A stretch of DNA of 45,980 nucleotides, from assembly GCA_005798775.1 (NCBI GenBank), contig SYIM01000003.1, forward strand, positions 1 through 45,980, written 5' to 3'. Below are positions 20,330-28,888 of the stretch, piece by piece; position 1 is the stretch's first letter, and every line of letters begins with the position of its first letter. Below the pieces are notes generated by a model. The model was not told the DNA's origin. It searched no databases and saw only the letters and a program-made list of their open reading frames with translations. A program made the position numbers and the translations under genes. The DNA comes from Burkholderiales bacterium. Lineage in GTDB: Bacteria; Pseudomonadota; Gammaproteobacteria; Burkholderiales; Burkholderiaceae_E.

Positions 20330-20356
20330 GTCGGGCGCGCGGGCTGCGCGCCCGAC
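20330..20356 (-). promoter_or_regulatory. Intercistronic RNA hairpin between dctP and dctQ
   Basis: Perfect 11-bp inverted repeat GTCGGGCGCGC-GGGCT-GCGCGCCCGAC immediately after the dctP stop; no U-tract. Confidence 0.7.
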
Positions 20357-20359
20357 CCC

Positions 20360-21385
20360 TTATTTATGTGCCGCAATGCTGGCTTTGAGCACAGCGAGTG
20401 CCGCCTTGGCATCGATACCGGTGGCCTGCGCTGACTTCAGCCAGTCGTCTTCAAAGGAGCGCAATGCTGATTCGAGCTCGGCGAGGTAAGGGCCCGAGGC
20501 CACCGTGACCTCCACGCCAGCGGTCTTCACGTTTTCGCGCGACTTGGCGGCCTCGGCATCCCAGTTGCGTCCGGCGATCCGGGACAGGCGCTCGCCCGAA
20601 AGCTTGAGAATGGCATCGCGGTCCGCCTGGGACAGCTGATTCCACTTGGCCTTGTTCACGCCAAAGAAGAAGGTCGCTGAGTAGATTCCCTTTGGGAAAT
20701 CGAGCAGATATCGGATCGTGCCCTGCAACGAAAAATCGGTGAACGATGAGGCGTCGATGAAGAGTCCATCGGTAACCCCTCGGCGCACCATCTCGGCGGC
20801 CTGCGGGCCAGGCGCGCGAATGCCCACGCCGCCCAGAGCTTTGGCGATATCCACGTTGATCGCAGCGCCCCCAGCGAGCTTCATGCCGTTCCAGTCAGCC
20901 ATTGACTTGAGCGGCTTTTTCGAAGTCCAGACCCGTCCGGGTTGAGCGGCCCAGATAGCGAGCAACTGAATACCGGCGTGTTCGTCGCGCGAGGCGAAGT
21001 GCTTGTCGGTCACCTGCCAGAGCGCCACAGACAGGGGTTCAGACAGGTCAGATAGGAACGGAAGTTCGCCCACCCGGGCGAGCGGGAAGCGCTGCGGGGT
21101 GTAGCCGTGCACGCTGAAAACTGCTTCGACGATGCTGTCTTTCACCATATCGAGCTGGGTGGGCGGCGGGCCCAGGCTGCTGGCAGTGACCTCAAAGCGG
21201 ACCCGCCCTTGCGTGGCGGTGGCCACTTCATCGGCCCAGGGCTTGATCGTGCGCGTCATGATCGGGTGGGTGGGCGGCAGCCAACCGTTGATGCGGAACA
21301 CGGTTTGCGCCTGGGCGGCAGCGCCCGCCAGGGTCAGGCTGAGCGCAAGGGTAGCGCCGGATAGGACGCGATGCAGACGGATCAT
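20360..21385 (-). CDS. TRAP transporter substrate-binding protein (DctP family)
   Basis: Signal peptide ALSLTLAGAAAQAQT; FRINGWLPPTHPIMTRTIKPWADEVATATQGRVRFEVTASSLGPPPTQLDMVKDSIVEAVFSVHGY. Confidence 0.92.
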   Translation of the reverse strand: MIRLHRVLSGATLALSLTLAGAAAQAQTVFRINGWLPPTHPIMTRTIKPWADEVATATQGRVRFEVTASSLGPPPTQLDMVKDSIVEAVFSVHGYTPQRFPLARVGELPFLSDLSEPLSVALWQVTDKHFASRDEHAGIQLLAIWAAQPGRVWTSKKPLKSMADWNGMKLAGGAAINVDIAKALGGVGIRAPGPQAAEMVRRGVTDGLFIDASSFTDFSLQGTIRYLLDFPKGIYSATFFFGVNKAKWNQLSQADRDAILKLSGERLSRIAGRNWDAEAAKSRENVKTAGVEVTVASGPYLAELESALRSFEDDWLKSAQATGIDAKAALAVLKASIAAHK

Positions 21386-21631
21386 CAGGGTTTCCTCGAT
21401 CGGTTGCGTGGACAGGCCACTGAACGTCGGCGGATATTAGCGAACGGCATTCGACTGTCAAGGATCTTCGATTGGATCTTCGATTGGCTTGCGGACCGGG
21501 GCGGCCTGTTGTGCAAGCGAACTGCACACAGCGAACTGCACCGGGTTGCCAAAACGGTAGCCCCATGTCCAGAATACCGAATGGCGTTTGCTTAATCCAA
21601 CACCCCTTAAATCTTCAACGCGGCCTTTCCC

Positions 21632-22966
21632 ATGCCTGTTACTGATTCGCAGGATCTTCGGTCGCTGGTTCGCCCGGATCGGGTCCATCACTCCGTTTAC
21701 GCTGATCCGGCATTGTTCAAGCTGGAGCTCGACCGTCTATTCGGTCGGACCTGGCTGTTGCTGGGCCATGCCTCGCAGGTGGCCCATCCCGGAGACTGGT
21801 TCACCACGCGAATGGGGCGCTTGCCGGTCATCGTGTCACGCGACGCGTCCGGTGCTGTGCGCGTTCTGGTCAATCGGTGTACGCATCGTGGCGCGCTGAT
21901 CTGTCATGAATCCAGCGGTCATTCGCGCGCCTTCGTGTGCCCCTACCATGGCTGGGGCTTCGAACTGGACGGTCGCCTCACTGGCGTGCCGGTGCCGCAG
22001 GGCTATGGTGCACAACCCCAGCGGATGTTCGCCGAAATGGGGTTACGCGCGGTGCCGCGGGTGGATCTCTACCGTGGCTTCATCTTTGCCAGCCTGTCGC
22101 CCTCGGGGCCTGATCTGGTCGACTTTCTCGGGCCGCTTGCGAGTTCATTTGATGATCTGGTCGATCGCGCACCCGACGGCGAAGTCGAGGTTGCCGGTGG
22201 CGTGTTCAAACACACTTACGAGGGTAACTGGAAGCTGGTGCTGGAAAATCACCTTGACGGTGTGCATCCCACCCACGTGCACATCTCGTCGGTGCATGTG
22301 GCGCGTGACGCGCCCGATCCCGGTCAACCGGAAAAATATGCCGATATTTCAATTCGGCAGATGCGCCAGAACGGTACGCCCGAACCGGTATGGGAGGCCG
22401 TTGGCATGTGGACCAGCGACTGGGGCCACGGCTACATGGGTGACTACCACTCCGATGGTCGGTTGGTGGTGGGGCTCAACAATCCAGTATTTGCGGAATA
22501 CCGAAAGCGGCTCGAGGGGCGGGTGGGCGCCGATGAAGCGCAGCGTATTCTGGGCGTCACGCGCTGGAACACCATCATCTATCCGAACGTGTCCTTCATG
22601 AGCCAGTTTCGGCAGTTGCGGATCGTTCACCCGCTTGCCGTCAATCGCACCGTGGTCTACACCTACAACCTCAGGCTGAAAGGCGCGCCCGAGCAGATGT
22701 TTCGCGATACCGTCGCGTTTTCCAATGTCGTGAACGGCACCGCATCCTGGGTGCTGACCGACGATCTCGAAGTGTATGGGCGGGTTCAGAAAGGACTGGA
22801 GTCGGCCCAGCCTGAGTGGGTGAATCTGGCGCGCGGCGTGGGGGGCGATGTGCCTGATGGTGCGCTTCTACGGGGCGGAACCGGTACGAGTGAAATATTC
22901 ATTCGTCGGCAGTTCGATACCTGGCTGCGTTATATGTGCGCCGATAGCTCAGGGAGCGCAGCATGA
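21632..22966 (+). CDS. Aromatic ring-hydroxylating dioxygenase, Rieske alpha subunit
   Basis: Rieske CTHRGALICHESSGHSRAFVCPYHGW; mononuclear iron ENHLDGVHPTHVH. Confidence 0.93.
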   Translation: MPVTDSQDLRSLVRPDRVHHSVYADPALFKLELDRLFGRTWLLLGHASQVAHPGDWFTTRMGRLPVIVSRDASGAVRVLVNRCTHRGALICHESSGHSRAFVCPYHGWGFELDGRLTGVPVPQGYGAQPQRMFAEMGLRAVPRVDLYRGFIFASLSPSGPDLVDFLGPLASSFDDLVDRAPDGEVEVAGGVFKHTYEGNWKLVLENHLDGVHPTHVHISSVHVARDAPDPGQPEKYADISIRQMRQNGTPEPVWEAVGMWTSDWGHGYMGDYHSDGRLVVGLNNPVFAEYRKRLEGRVGADEAQRILGVTRWNTIIYPNVSFMSQFRQLRIVHPLAVNRTVVYTYNLRLKGAPEQMFRDTVAFSNVVNGTASWVLTDDLEVYGRVQKGLESAQPEWVNLARGVGGDVPDGALLRGGTGTSEIFIRRQFDTWLRYMCADSSGSAA

Positions 22967-23481
22967 CGCGTCCTGCCGCTTCGCAGCCAGCCGACTTCGA
23001 TACTGCGCGCTTTGCTCGAATGGAGGACATTCGCCAGTTCCTGTTTCATGAAGCGCGTCTGCTTGATACCCACCAATTCGAAGACTGGCTCGCGCTCTTT
23101 ACCGATGATTCCACCTATTGGGTGCCACTCGAGGCTGCCCAGACCGATCCGCTGAGCACTTCGTCGATTATTCACGACGATCGAACGCTACTCGAGTTGC
23201 GCGTGCGCCAGATTACCCATCCCAGGGCGCATGCGCGGCGACCGCTCGCCCGGACCGTCCATCAGATCGGGAATGTTCAAATTCTCTCTAAGGACGCCAG
23301 CGAGCTGCGGGTGGCCTCCACGCTCATTCTGCTTGAGTACCGTCCCGAAGTGCAGCGTAGCTGGGCTGCGCTGGTCGAGCACCGCCTGCGGCGGGTCGAT
23401 GGGCGGCTCGCGATCGCAGCCAAGCGCGTCAACCTCATCAACTCCGAGGCGGAGTTGCCCGGCATTGCGTTTCTTCTTTGA
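22963..23481 (+). CDS. Aromatic ring-hydroxylating dioxygenase, beta subunit
   Basis: FLFHEARLLDTHQFEDWLALFTDDSTYWVPLEAAQTDPLSTSSIIHDDRTLLELRVRQI; overlaps alpha stop. Confidence 0.92.
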   Translation: MTRPAASQPADFDTARFARMEDIRQFLFHEARLLDTHQFEDWLALFTDDSTYWVPLEAAQTDPLSTSSIIHDDRTLLELRVRQITHPRAHARRPLARTVHQIGNVQILSKDASELRVASTLILLEYRPEVQRSWAALVEHRLRRVDGRLAIAAKRVNLINSEAELPGIAFLL

Positions 23482-23756
23482 GCGTCGATGCGCCCGATCG
23501 TTCAATGACTTCGGTCTCACCTGACTTTCTCGGTGTGACCGTGAATACCGTGTTGCCAGGGGTGGTTCTGTACGGTCTGCAATCCAGTCGTCTTCCTGAC
23601 GCCTACAAGCAGATGATTCTCGGGATGCAGTGCATCGCTGAACCCCTCGGCTGCGACGCCATCGCCAATGCGGTCGCTTTTCTCTGTTCGGAGGCGGCAC
23701 GCTTCATCACCGGTCAAGAGCTTGCAATCGATGGAGGGCTCACACATGGCGGCTGA
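23478..23756 (+). pseudogene. C-terminal remnant of an SDR-family dehydrogenase (Rossmann GxxxGxG, Ser and YxxxK parts missing)
   Basis: 92-aa ORF ends GVTVNTVLPGVV...CDAIANAVAFLCSEAARFITGQELAIDGGLTHGG, the classical SDR C-terminus. Confidence 0.82.
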
Positions 23757-25221
23757 TTCATTCGCGGCACCGAAGGTTTGGCTCGACCTCGATCAGGCAG
23801 CGCTCGACCGCGCCTATGATCAGGCGCCGCATGCCCCCAACATGCAGCAGGTGCTCAAGCGCTATGAACTCGCGAGTGAGCGCGCGCACGGCCGGCTTGG
23901 CGCGCCCTCGAGGCATCGTTATGGACCGACTGAAGCGGAGGCGCTTGATTGCTTCAGGCCTCGGTCTCGCAGCACTTCACAAGGTCTCCTGCCCGCGTTG
24001 CTCTTCGTCCATGGCGGGGCATGGCGTGGCGGGCTGGCACGAAACTATGCGTTCATCGCCGACTCGTTCATCGACCGGGGCTGCGCGGTGCTGATCCCCG
24101 ACTTTGCGCCGGTCACCGAACTCGATGGCGACCTGGGCCGTATGACCGACCAGATCCGTCGCGCGATCGCCTGGGTATCGGCCAACGCCGAGGCGCTCGG
24201 TATCGATCCTGCGCGTATCCATCTGTTAGGGCATTCGTCGGGCGGGCATCTGAGCGCAGCCGCATTGCACACGAATTGGGCGTCGGAATTTTCGCTACGC
24301 ACGCATTCACCGGTGGCGAGCCTCACCGTGTGCAGCGGCATCTACGAACTGCAGCCGGTGCGCTTGTCGGCCCGGAGCGACTATGTGAGGCTGTCAGAAG
24401 ACCAGGTGAATGCGCTCAGCCCCATTCGCCATGTGGCGGCCCTGACCACGCCGCTTACGGTCGCCTGGGGTTCGCTCGAGAGTCCGGAATTTCAGCGTCA
24501 GGCGAACGACTATGCAGCGGCTGCCGAGGCGGCAGGGCGCGCGGTGACGCGGTGCGTCGTGGAAGGCTGCAATCACTTTGAAATTCTCGAGACGCTCGCG
24601 AGCCCCTACGGTGTATTGGGCCAGATGCTGCTCGAACGGGTGGCGGCGGTGGGGGCGACTCGCGGGCGATGGGTGTCAACGGGCGGGGCTTCGGCAGGTG
24701 GCGCAGCGCCGGCGGCCGGAGAGGCACCCGCTGCCTCCACAGGGCGGACGAGCGATGGGCGCGCTGACCTGCACTGGATGCAACTCGCGCTTGCCCAGTC
24801 TGTGGAAGCATTCGAGCGAGGCGACTGGCCGACCGGCGCTGTGCTGGTTCGCGACGGCCAGTTGCTCTCGACCGGCCAGAACCGGCAGGTCTCGCAATGC
24901 GACACCACTGTGCACGCCGAGACTGACGCCATTCGGCGTGCCGAAGCCATCCACGGGGTCGGTAGCACGCAGGGGGCAACCCTCTATTGCACGATGGAGC
25001 CGTGTCCAATGTGCGCCGGGGCTCTCAGGAATGCGGGCGTCGTGCGGGTAGTGCTCGCACTCCGACACGCAACACTCAAACGAACCGATCTGGGCCCCTA
25101 CCGGCTTGAGGACTTCTTTACCCTTACTGGTTGGCAACCCGAGCTGAACAGCGGCCCCCTTGAGGGCGACTACCTTGCGCTCAGACGTCGATGGGGCCGG
25201 GACCCGGTCAGAAGCGGCTAG
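23746..25221 (+). CDS. Fusion protein: alpha/beta-hydrolase (arylformamidase/esterase-like) + zinc-dependent CMP/dCMP-type deaminase domain
   Basis: N-half HGGAWRGGLARNYAFIADSF and LLGHSSGGHLSAAAL; Ala/Gly linker; C-half WPTGAVLVRDG, HAETDAI, CTMEPCPMCAGAL; one uninterrupted ORF, likely ATG 23746. Confidence 0.9.
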   Translation: MAADSFAAPKVWLDLDQAALDRAYDQAPHAPNMQQVLKRYELASERAHGRLGAPSRHRYGPTEAEALDCFRPRSRSTSQGLLPALLFVHGGAWRGGLARNYAFIADSFIDRGCAVLIPDFAPVTELDGDLGRMTDQIRRAIAWVSANAEALGIDPARIHLLGHSSGGHLSAAALHTNWASEFSLRTHSPVASLTVCSGIYELQPVRLSARSDYVRLSEDQVNALSPIRHVAALTTPLTVAWGSLESPEFQRQANDYAAAAEAAGRAVTRCVVEGCNHFEILETLASPYGVLGQMLLERVAAVGATRGRWVSTGGASAGGAAPAAGEAPAASTGRTSDGRADLHWMQLALAQSVEAFERGDWPTGAVLVRDGQLLSTGQNRQVSQCDTTVHAETDAIRRAEAIHGVGSTQGATLYCTMEPCPMCAGALRNAGVVRVVLALRHATLKRTDLGPYRLEDFFTLTGWQPELNSGPLEGDYLALRRRWGRDPVRSG

Positions 25222-25262
25222 CGGGGCGCCGCCCGGCTGGGCGCTGATCCGAGGGCCCCACC

Positions 25263-26243
25263 TTACTCGAGCGAGAGTTTCTGCTGGGCGACCACCTGGC
25301 GGTACACCTCGAACTCGGCCTTGATCTGCGCAGCGAATTCGGCGGGGCTGTTGCCAATCACGATCGATCCGGTATCTTCGATACGCTTGCGAACCGCCGG
25401 ATCTTCCAGCGCTTTGCGGGCGGCCGCGTTGATCCGCTCAATGATGTCGCCCGGCAGACCCTTCGGCGCCAGAATGCCGTAGTACGCCATCCGGTTCACC
25501 GGCTCCAGGCCTACTTCCTTGAAGGTCGGGACATTCGGTAGCACCGCCAGCCGCTGGGGAGCAGCCACGACCAGCGGCACCAGCCGGTTGGCCTGCACGA
25601 ATGGTAATGCCGAGGGAATGTTGTCGAAGATGATGGGCACTTGGCCGGCGACGGTATCGTTCAGTGCCGGGCCCGCACCACGATAGGGGATGTGGGTCAC
25701 GAATACGCCCGCCAGGCTTTTAAACAGCTCGGTCTGAAGATGACCGATCCCCCCAGTACCCGACGAAGCGTAGGAATACTTGCCGGGCTTGGATTTCAGC
25801 TCATCGATAAAAGATTTGTAGTCACGTGCCTGGAAGCTGGGGTGCACCGCAATCAGGTTAGGCGTTGCAGCAATATTGATGATGGGCGTGAAGTCGGTGA
25901 CAGGGTTATAAGGGATCTTTGGATTGATCGCAGGGTTGGCGGCGGTGGTTGAGACCGTGGCCATGCCAAGCGAGTAGCCATCCGGTGTGGCTCGAACCGT
26001 TTCGGTAGCGCCGACCACGCCGCCGCCGCCTGCCTTATTTTCAATCACGACCGGCTGGCCGAGTGCCTTGCCAAGCGGCTCAGCGATCACCCGCGCAATG
26101 ATGTCGGTGGTGCCGCCGGGCGCGAAAGGCACCTGCAATTTGATCGCACGGGTGGGATAGGAAGCTTGGGCTATTGCCGCGGCACTGGCAAGGGTGAGCG
26201 CGGCAAGCGAGGCGGTAAGTGCAGCGCGGCGAAGGAGTTCCAT
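25263..26243 (-). CDS. Bug/TctC-family tripartite tricarboxylate transporter substrate-binding protein
   Basis: SYPTRAIKLQVPFAPGGTTDIIARVIAEPLGKALGQPVVIENKAGGGGVVGA; likely start MELLRRA at 26243. Confidence 0.93.
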   Translation of the reverse strand: MELLRRAALTASLAALTLASAAAIAQASYPTRAIKLQVPFAPGGTTDIIARVIAEPLGKALGQPVVIENKAGGGGVVGATETVRATPDGYSLGMATVSTTAANPAINPKIPYNPVTDFTPIINIAATPNLIAVHPSFQARDYKSFIDELKSKPGKYSYASSGTGGIGHLQTELFKSLAGVFVTHIPYRGAGPALNDTVAGQVPIIFDNIPSALPFVQANRLVPLVVAAPQRLAVLPNVPTFKEVGLEPVNRMAYYGILAPKGLPGDIIERINAAARKALEDPAVRKRIEDTGSIVIGNSPAEFAAQIKAEFEVYRQVVAQQKLSLE

Positions 26244-26355
26244 GGATTGACTCCGGTATGAAGATAATGAGGAGAGAGCGGAGAAAATGTACTCGAGTTC
26301 GCGATACGCGCCAAACCCTACCCGGTAGCAACACCGGAAATTCCTGGAAACCCTG

Positions 26356-27243
26356 ATGACTACTGCCGACATCCGCTGCGTCACCGATCATGCCACGTCC
26401 ATCGGCGAGGGCCCGCTCTGGGTCGCGCGCGAGCGGGCCCTGTACTGGGTTGACGTGGGCCTGGAGCCCAAGACGCTCCACCGCTACAGCCCGCAAAGCG
26501 GTCTCACCACCACCTGGAAGCTGCCGCAGCGCGCTTCCGGCGTGCGCGAGCGCGCCGACGGCAGCCTGCTGATTCACTTCCAGCGCGGCCTCGCGATTAC
26601 CGATCCGTCGCCCGATCAGCTTCGCTGGCTGCCGCTCTGGGGCATTGATTTCTCGATCCAGCGCCTGAACGACAGCGCGGTTGATCCCGCCGGCCGGCTC
26701 TGGATAGGCTCCTACGAACGCACGCTCAAACAACCGCTCGGCGAGTTGTATCGGATCGATGGCAGCCTGATCGCAGCCACCGTTGACCGGGGTTTTCAGG
26801 TCTCGAACGGCATCGCATTCAGCCCCGATGGCCGCACCATGTATCACACCGACACGCATCCCGAAGGGCACATCTACGCCTGGGACTGTGACGCGGCAAC
26901 GGGCGAGGTCGCCAACCGCCGGCTTCTGATCAGCTTCGTGGGTCGTCGTGGCCATCCCGACGGCTGCACGATCGATGCTGAGGGCATGCTGTGGGTGGCG
27001 GAACTTGGCGCCTCGCAGCTCGTGCGTATCGATCCGCAGGGTCGGATCGAACGCGAGCTGCGCCTTCCTGTGAGCCGCCCCACCAGTGTGGCCTTTGGCG
27101 GCCCCGATCTGCGCACGCTCTACGTCACGTCCATGACTTTCAGGCTGGACGACGCGGCGCGGGCCCGCGAGACATGGGCCGGGCGCCTGCTCGCCTTCGA
27201 ACCTGGCGTTCAGGGATTGGCGCTGCCCAAGCTCGGGTTCTGA
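26356..27243 (+). CDS. SMP-30/gluconolactonase/LRE family protein
   Basis: SIGEGPLWVARERALYWVDV, SNGIAFSPDGRTMYHTDT, GHPDGCTIDAEGMLWVAELG. Confidence 0.93.
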   Translation: MTTADIRCVTDHATSIGEGPLWVARERALYWVDVGLEPKTLHRYSPQSGLTTTWKLPQRASGVRERADGSLLIHFQRGLAITDPSPDQLRWLPLWGIDFSIQRLNDSAVDPAGRLWIGSYERTLKQPLGELYRIDGSLIAATVDRGFQVSNGIAFSPDGRTMYHTDTHPEGHIYAWDCDAATGEVANRRLLISFVGRRGHPDGCTIDAEGMLWVAELGASQLVRIDPQGRIERELRLPVSRPTSVAFGGPDLRTLYVTSMTFRLDDAARARETWAGRLLAFEPGVQGLALPKLGF

Positions 27244-27256
27244 ACCGTCAGATCGT
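27229..27256 (+). repeat. 28-bp direct repeat, copy 1 (covers 3' end of SMP-30 gene)
   Basis: AAGCTCGGGTTCTGAACCGTCAGATCGT, identical to 28017-28044. Confidence 0.95.
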
Positions 27257-27295
27257 CGCTCCGTTCGGGAAGACACCCTACAATCTGGTGTCTAG

Positions 27296-27572
<277 letters not shown>

Positions 27573-27573
<1 letters not shown>

Positions 27574-28005
27574 TGCGTTACCGCGACGTCAGCCTCCTCG
27601 CTCCACTATTTCTCAAGGAAGCGCTCAGCAGAAAAGTTGAGGCGTGGGTGGTTCGCCAAACGCCCGGCGATCTTTGCGTCAGCCACTGGACCCAGCAGGT
27701 TTTACAGTCTGATCGCGCGGGAAGTCCGCATGGGTGGTCTGACTGACGCGGATGCCCTGGAGGTCGTTGTCCAGTTTGATTGGGTCATTAAAGACTGCTT
27801 TGTCGTCGAACCACCGCGAATATCCGATTTCGATCTGGCCGCAACGTTCATCCGACAATTCAATACCAAGCTCCGCGCAGGCGACGCGCTGCACCTGGCA
27901 ATTGCCGCCAATCGCGCGACGGAAATGTTCTACACGCTCGATGAGCGCCTTCTTGCCGCCGCGCGGCTATTGAAGATTCCTGCGAGCCGCGGCATCAGGC
28001 GCTGA
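27573..28005 (+). pseudogene. PIN-domain (VapC-like) toxin, frameshifted
   Basis: Frame starting at ATG 27573 gives MRYRDVSLLAPLFLKEALSRKVEAWVVRQTPGDLCVSHWTQ then stops near 27746; the +1 frame continues FYSLIAREVRMGGLTDADALEVVVQ...LRAGDALHLAIAANRATEMFYTLDERLLAAARLL to 28005. Confidence 0.8.
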
Positions 28006-28016
28006 GCCCAGCACCG

Positions 28017-28044
28017 AAGCTCGGGTTCTGAACCGTCAGATCGT
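28017..28044 (+). repeat. 28-bp direct repeat, copy 2 (downstream of toxin)
   Basis: Identical to 27229-27256; offset 788 bp. Confidence 0.95.
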
Positions 28045-28815
28045 TGCCCACCCCGGCGATTCTCGATCGAGAATCCGCTTGATCGAGGCAAAAAACAGTT
28101 CCGACTGTTGGCGTTCGCCCGCGATCTGTGCGCCCACCCTGGCGCACATCGCCTCGGGCACCTGCCGGAGCGGCTTGCCGGCTGCCATCTGGGTGGCTAG
28201 CATCTGGTGCATGCAGGCGCGCTCGAGGTAATAGAGGTCATCAAACGCCCAGGCCAGGTTCGCCCCCACCACGGTGACGCCGTGGCTCGCCATGAAGAGC
28301 ACGTCTTGATCCTTCAGCTGTGAGGCGATACGTTCGCCCTCGGCATCGTCGAGCGCTACGCCGTTATAGTGATCGTCGTAGCCCACGCGTCCCCAGAAGC
28401 GTAGCGTGTTCTGGTTGCACCAGGCAAGCCGCCCACCCTCCACCAGCGTGAGCGCGGTGGCATGGGGCATGTGAGTGTGCAGTACGGCTTTGGCCCGCGG
28501 ACTGGTGCGATGAATCCAGCTGTGAATAAAAAAAGCGGTGGGCTCGAGCGCATGGCGGCCCTCCAGCAATCGACCGCTGCCATCGATCAGTAGCATGTCG
28601 CCTGCGGTGACTTCCGACCAGTGCAGGCCCTGAGGATTGATCAGGTAGCGATCGGGCGCGAGTTCCAGGCTGAAATGGTTGCAGACGCCCTCATTAAACC
28701 CCAGCCGAGCAGCCCATCGGAGCGCGGCGGTCAGATCGATTCGCGCTTCGCGCACGCGTTCGCGGTCGGGGAATGAAGAAGCATCGGTTGTCGCGGTGCG
28801 CGAGGGTGCATTCAT
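28036..28815 (-). CDS. Class II aldolase/adducin family protein
   Basis: NEGVCNHFSLEL, HTHMPHATAL, MASHGVTVVG. Confidence 0.92.
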   Translation of the reverse strand: MNAPSRTATTDASSFPDRERVREARIDLTAALRWAARLGFNEGVCNHFSLELAPDRYLINPQGLHWSEVTAGDMLLIDGSGRLLEGRHALEPTAFFIHSWIHRTSPRAKAVLHTHMPHATALTLVEGGRLAWCNQNTLRFWGRVGYDDHYNGVALDDAEGERIASQLKDQDVLFMASHGVTVVGANLAWAFDDLYYLERACMHQMLATQMAAGKPLRQVPEAMCARVGAQIAGERQQSELFFASIKRILDRESPGWATI

Positions 28816-28888
28816 GGTGGTTGGCCTCCTGGGTCGCCATTATTACCGACAGCGGCCTGACTGCTAAAGTGACGAGCTCATTTCAGCC

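Noticed and set aside
26080-27276. 398-aa minus-strand ORF opposite the SMP-30 gene
   Set aside because: Antisense shadow of a clearly coding plus-strand gene; His/Arg/Gly-rich with no family motif
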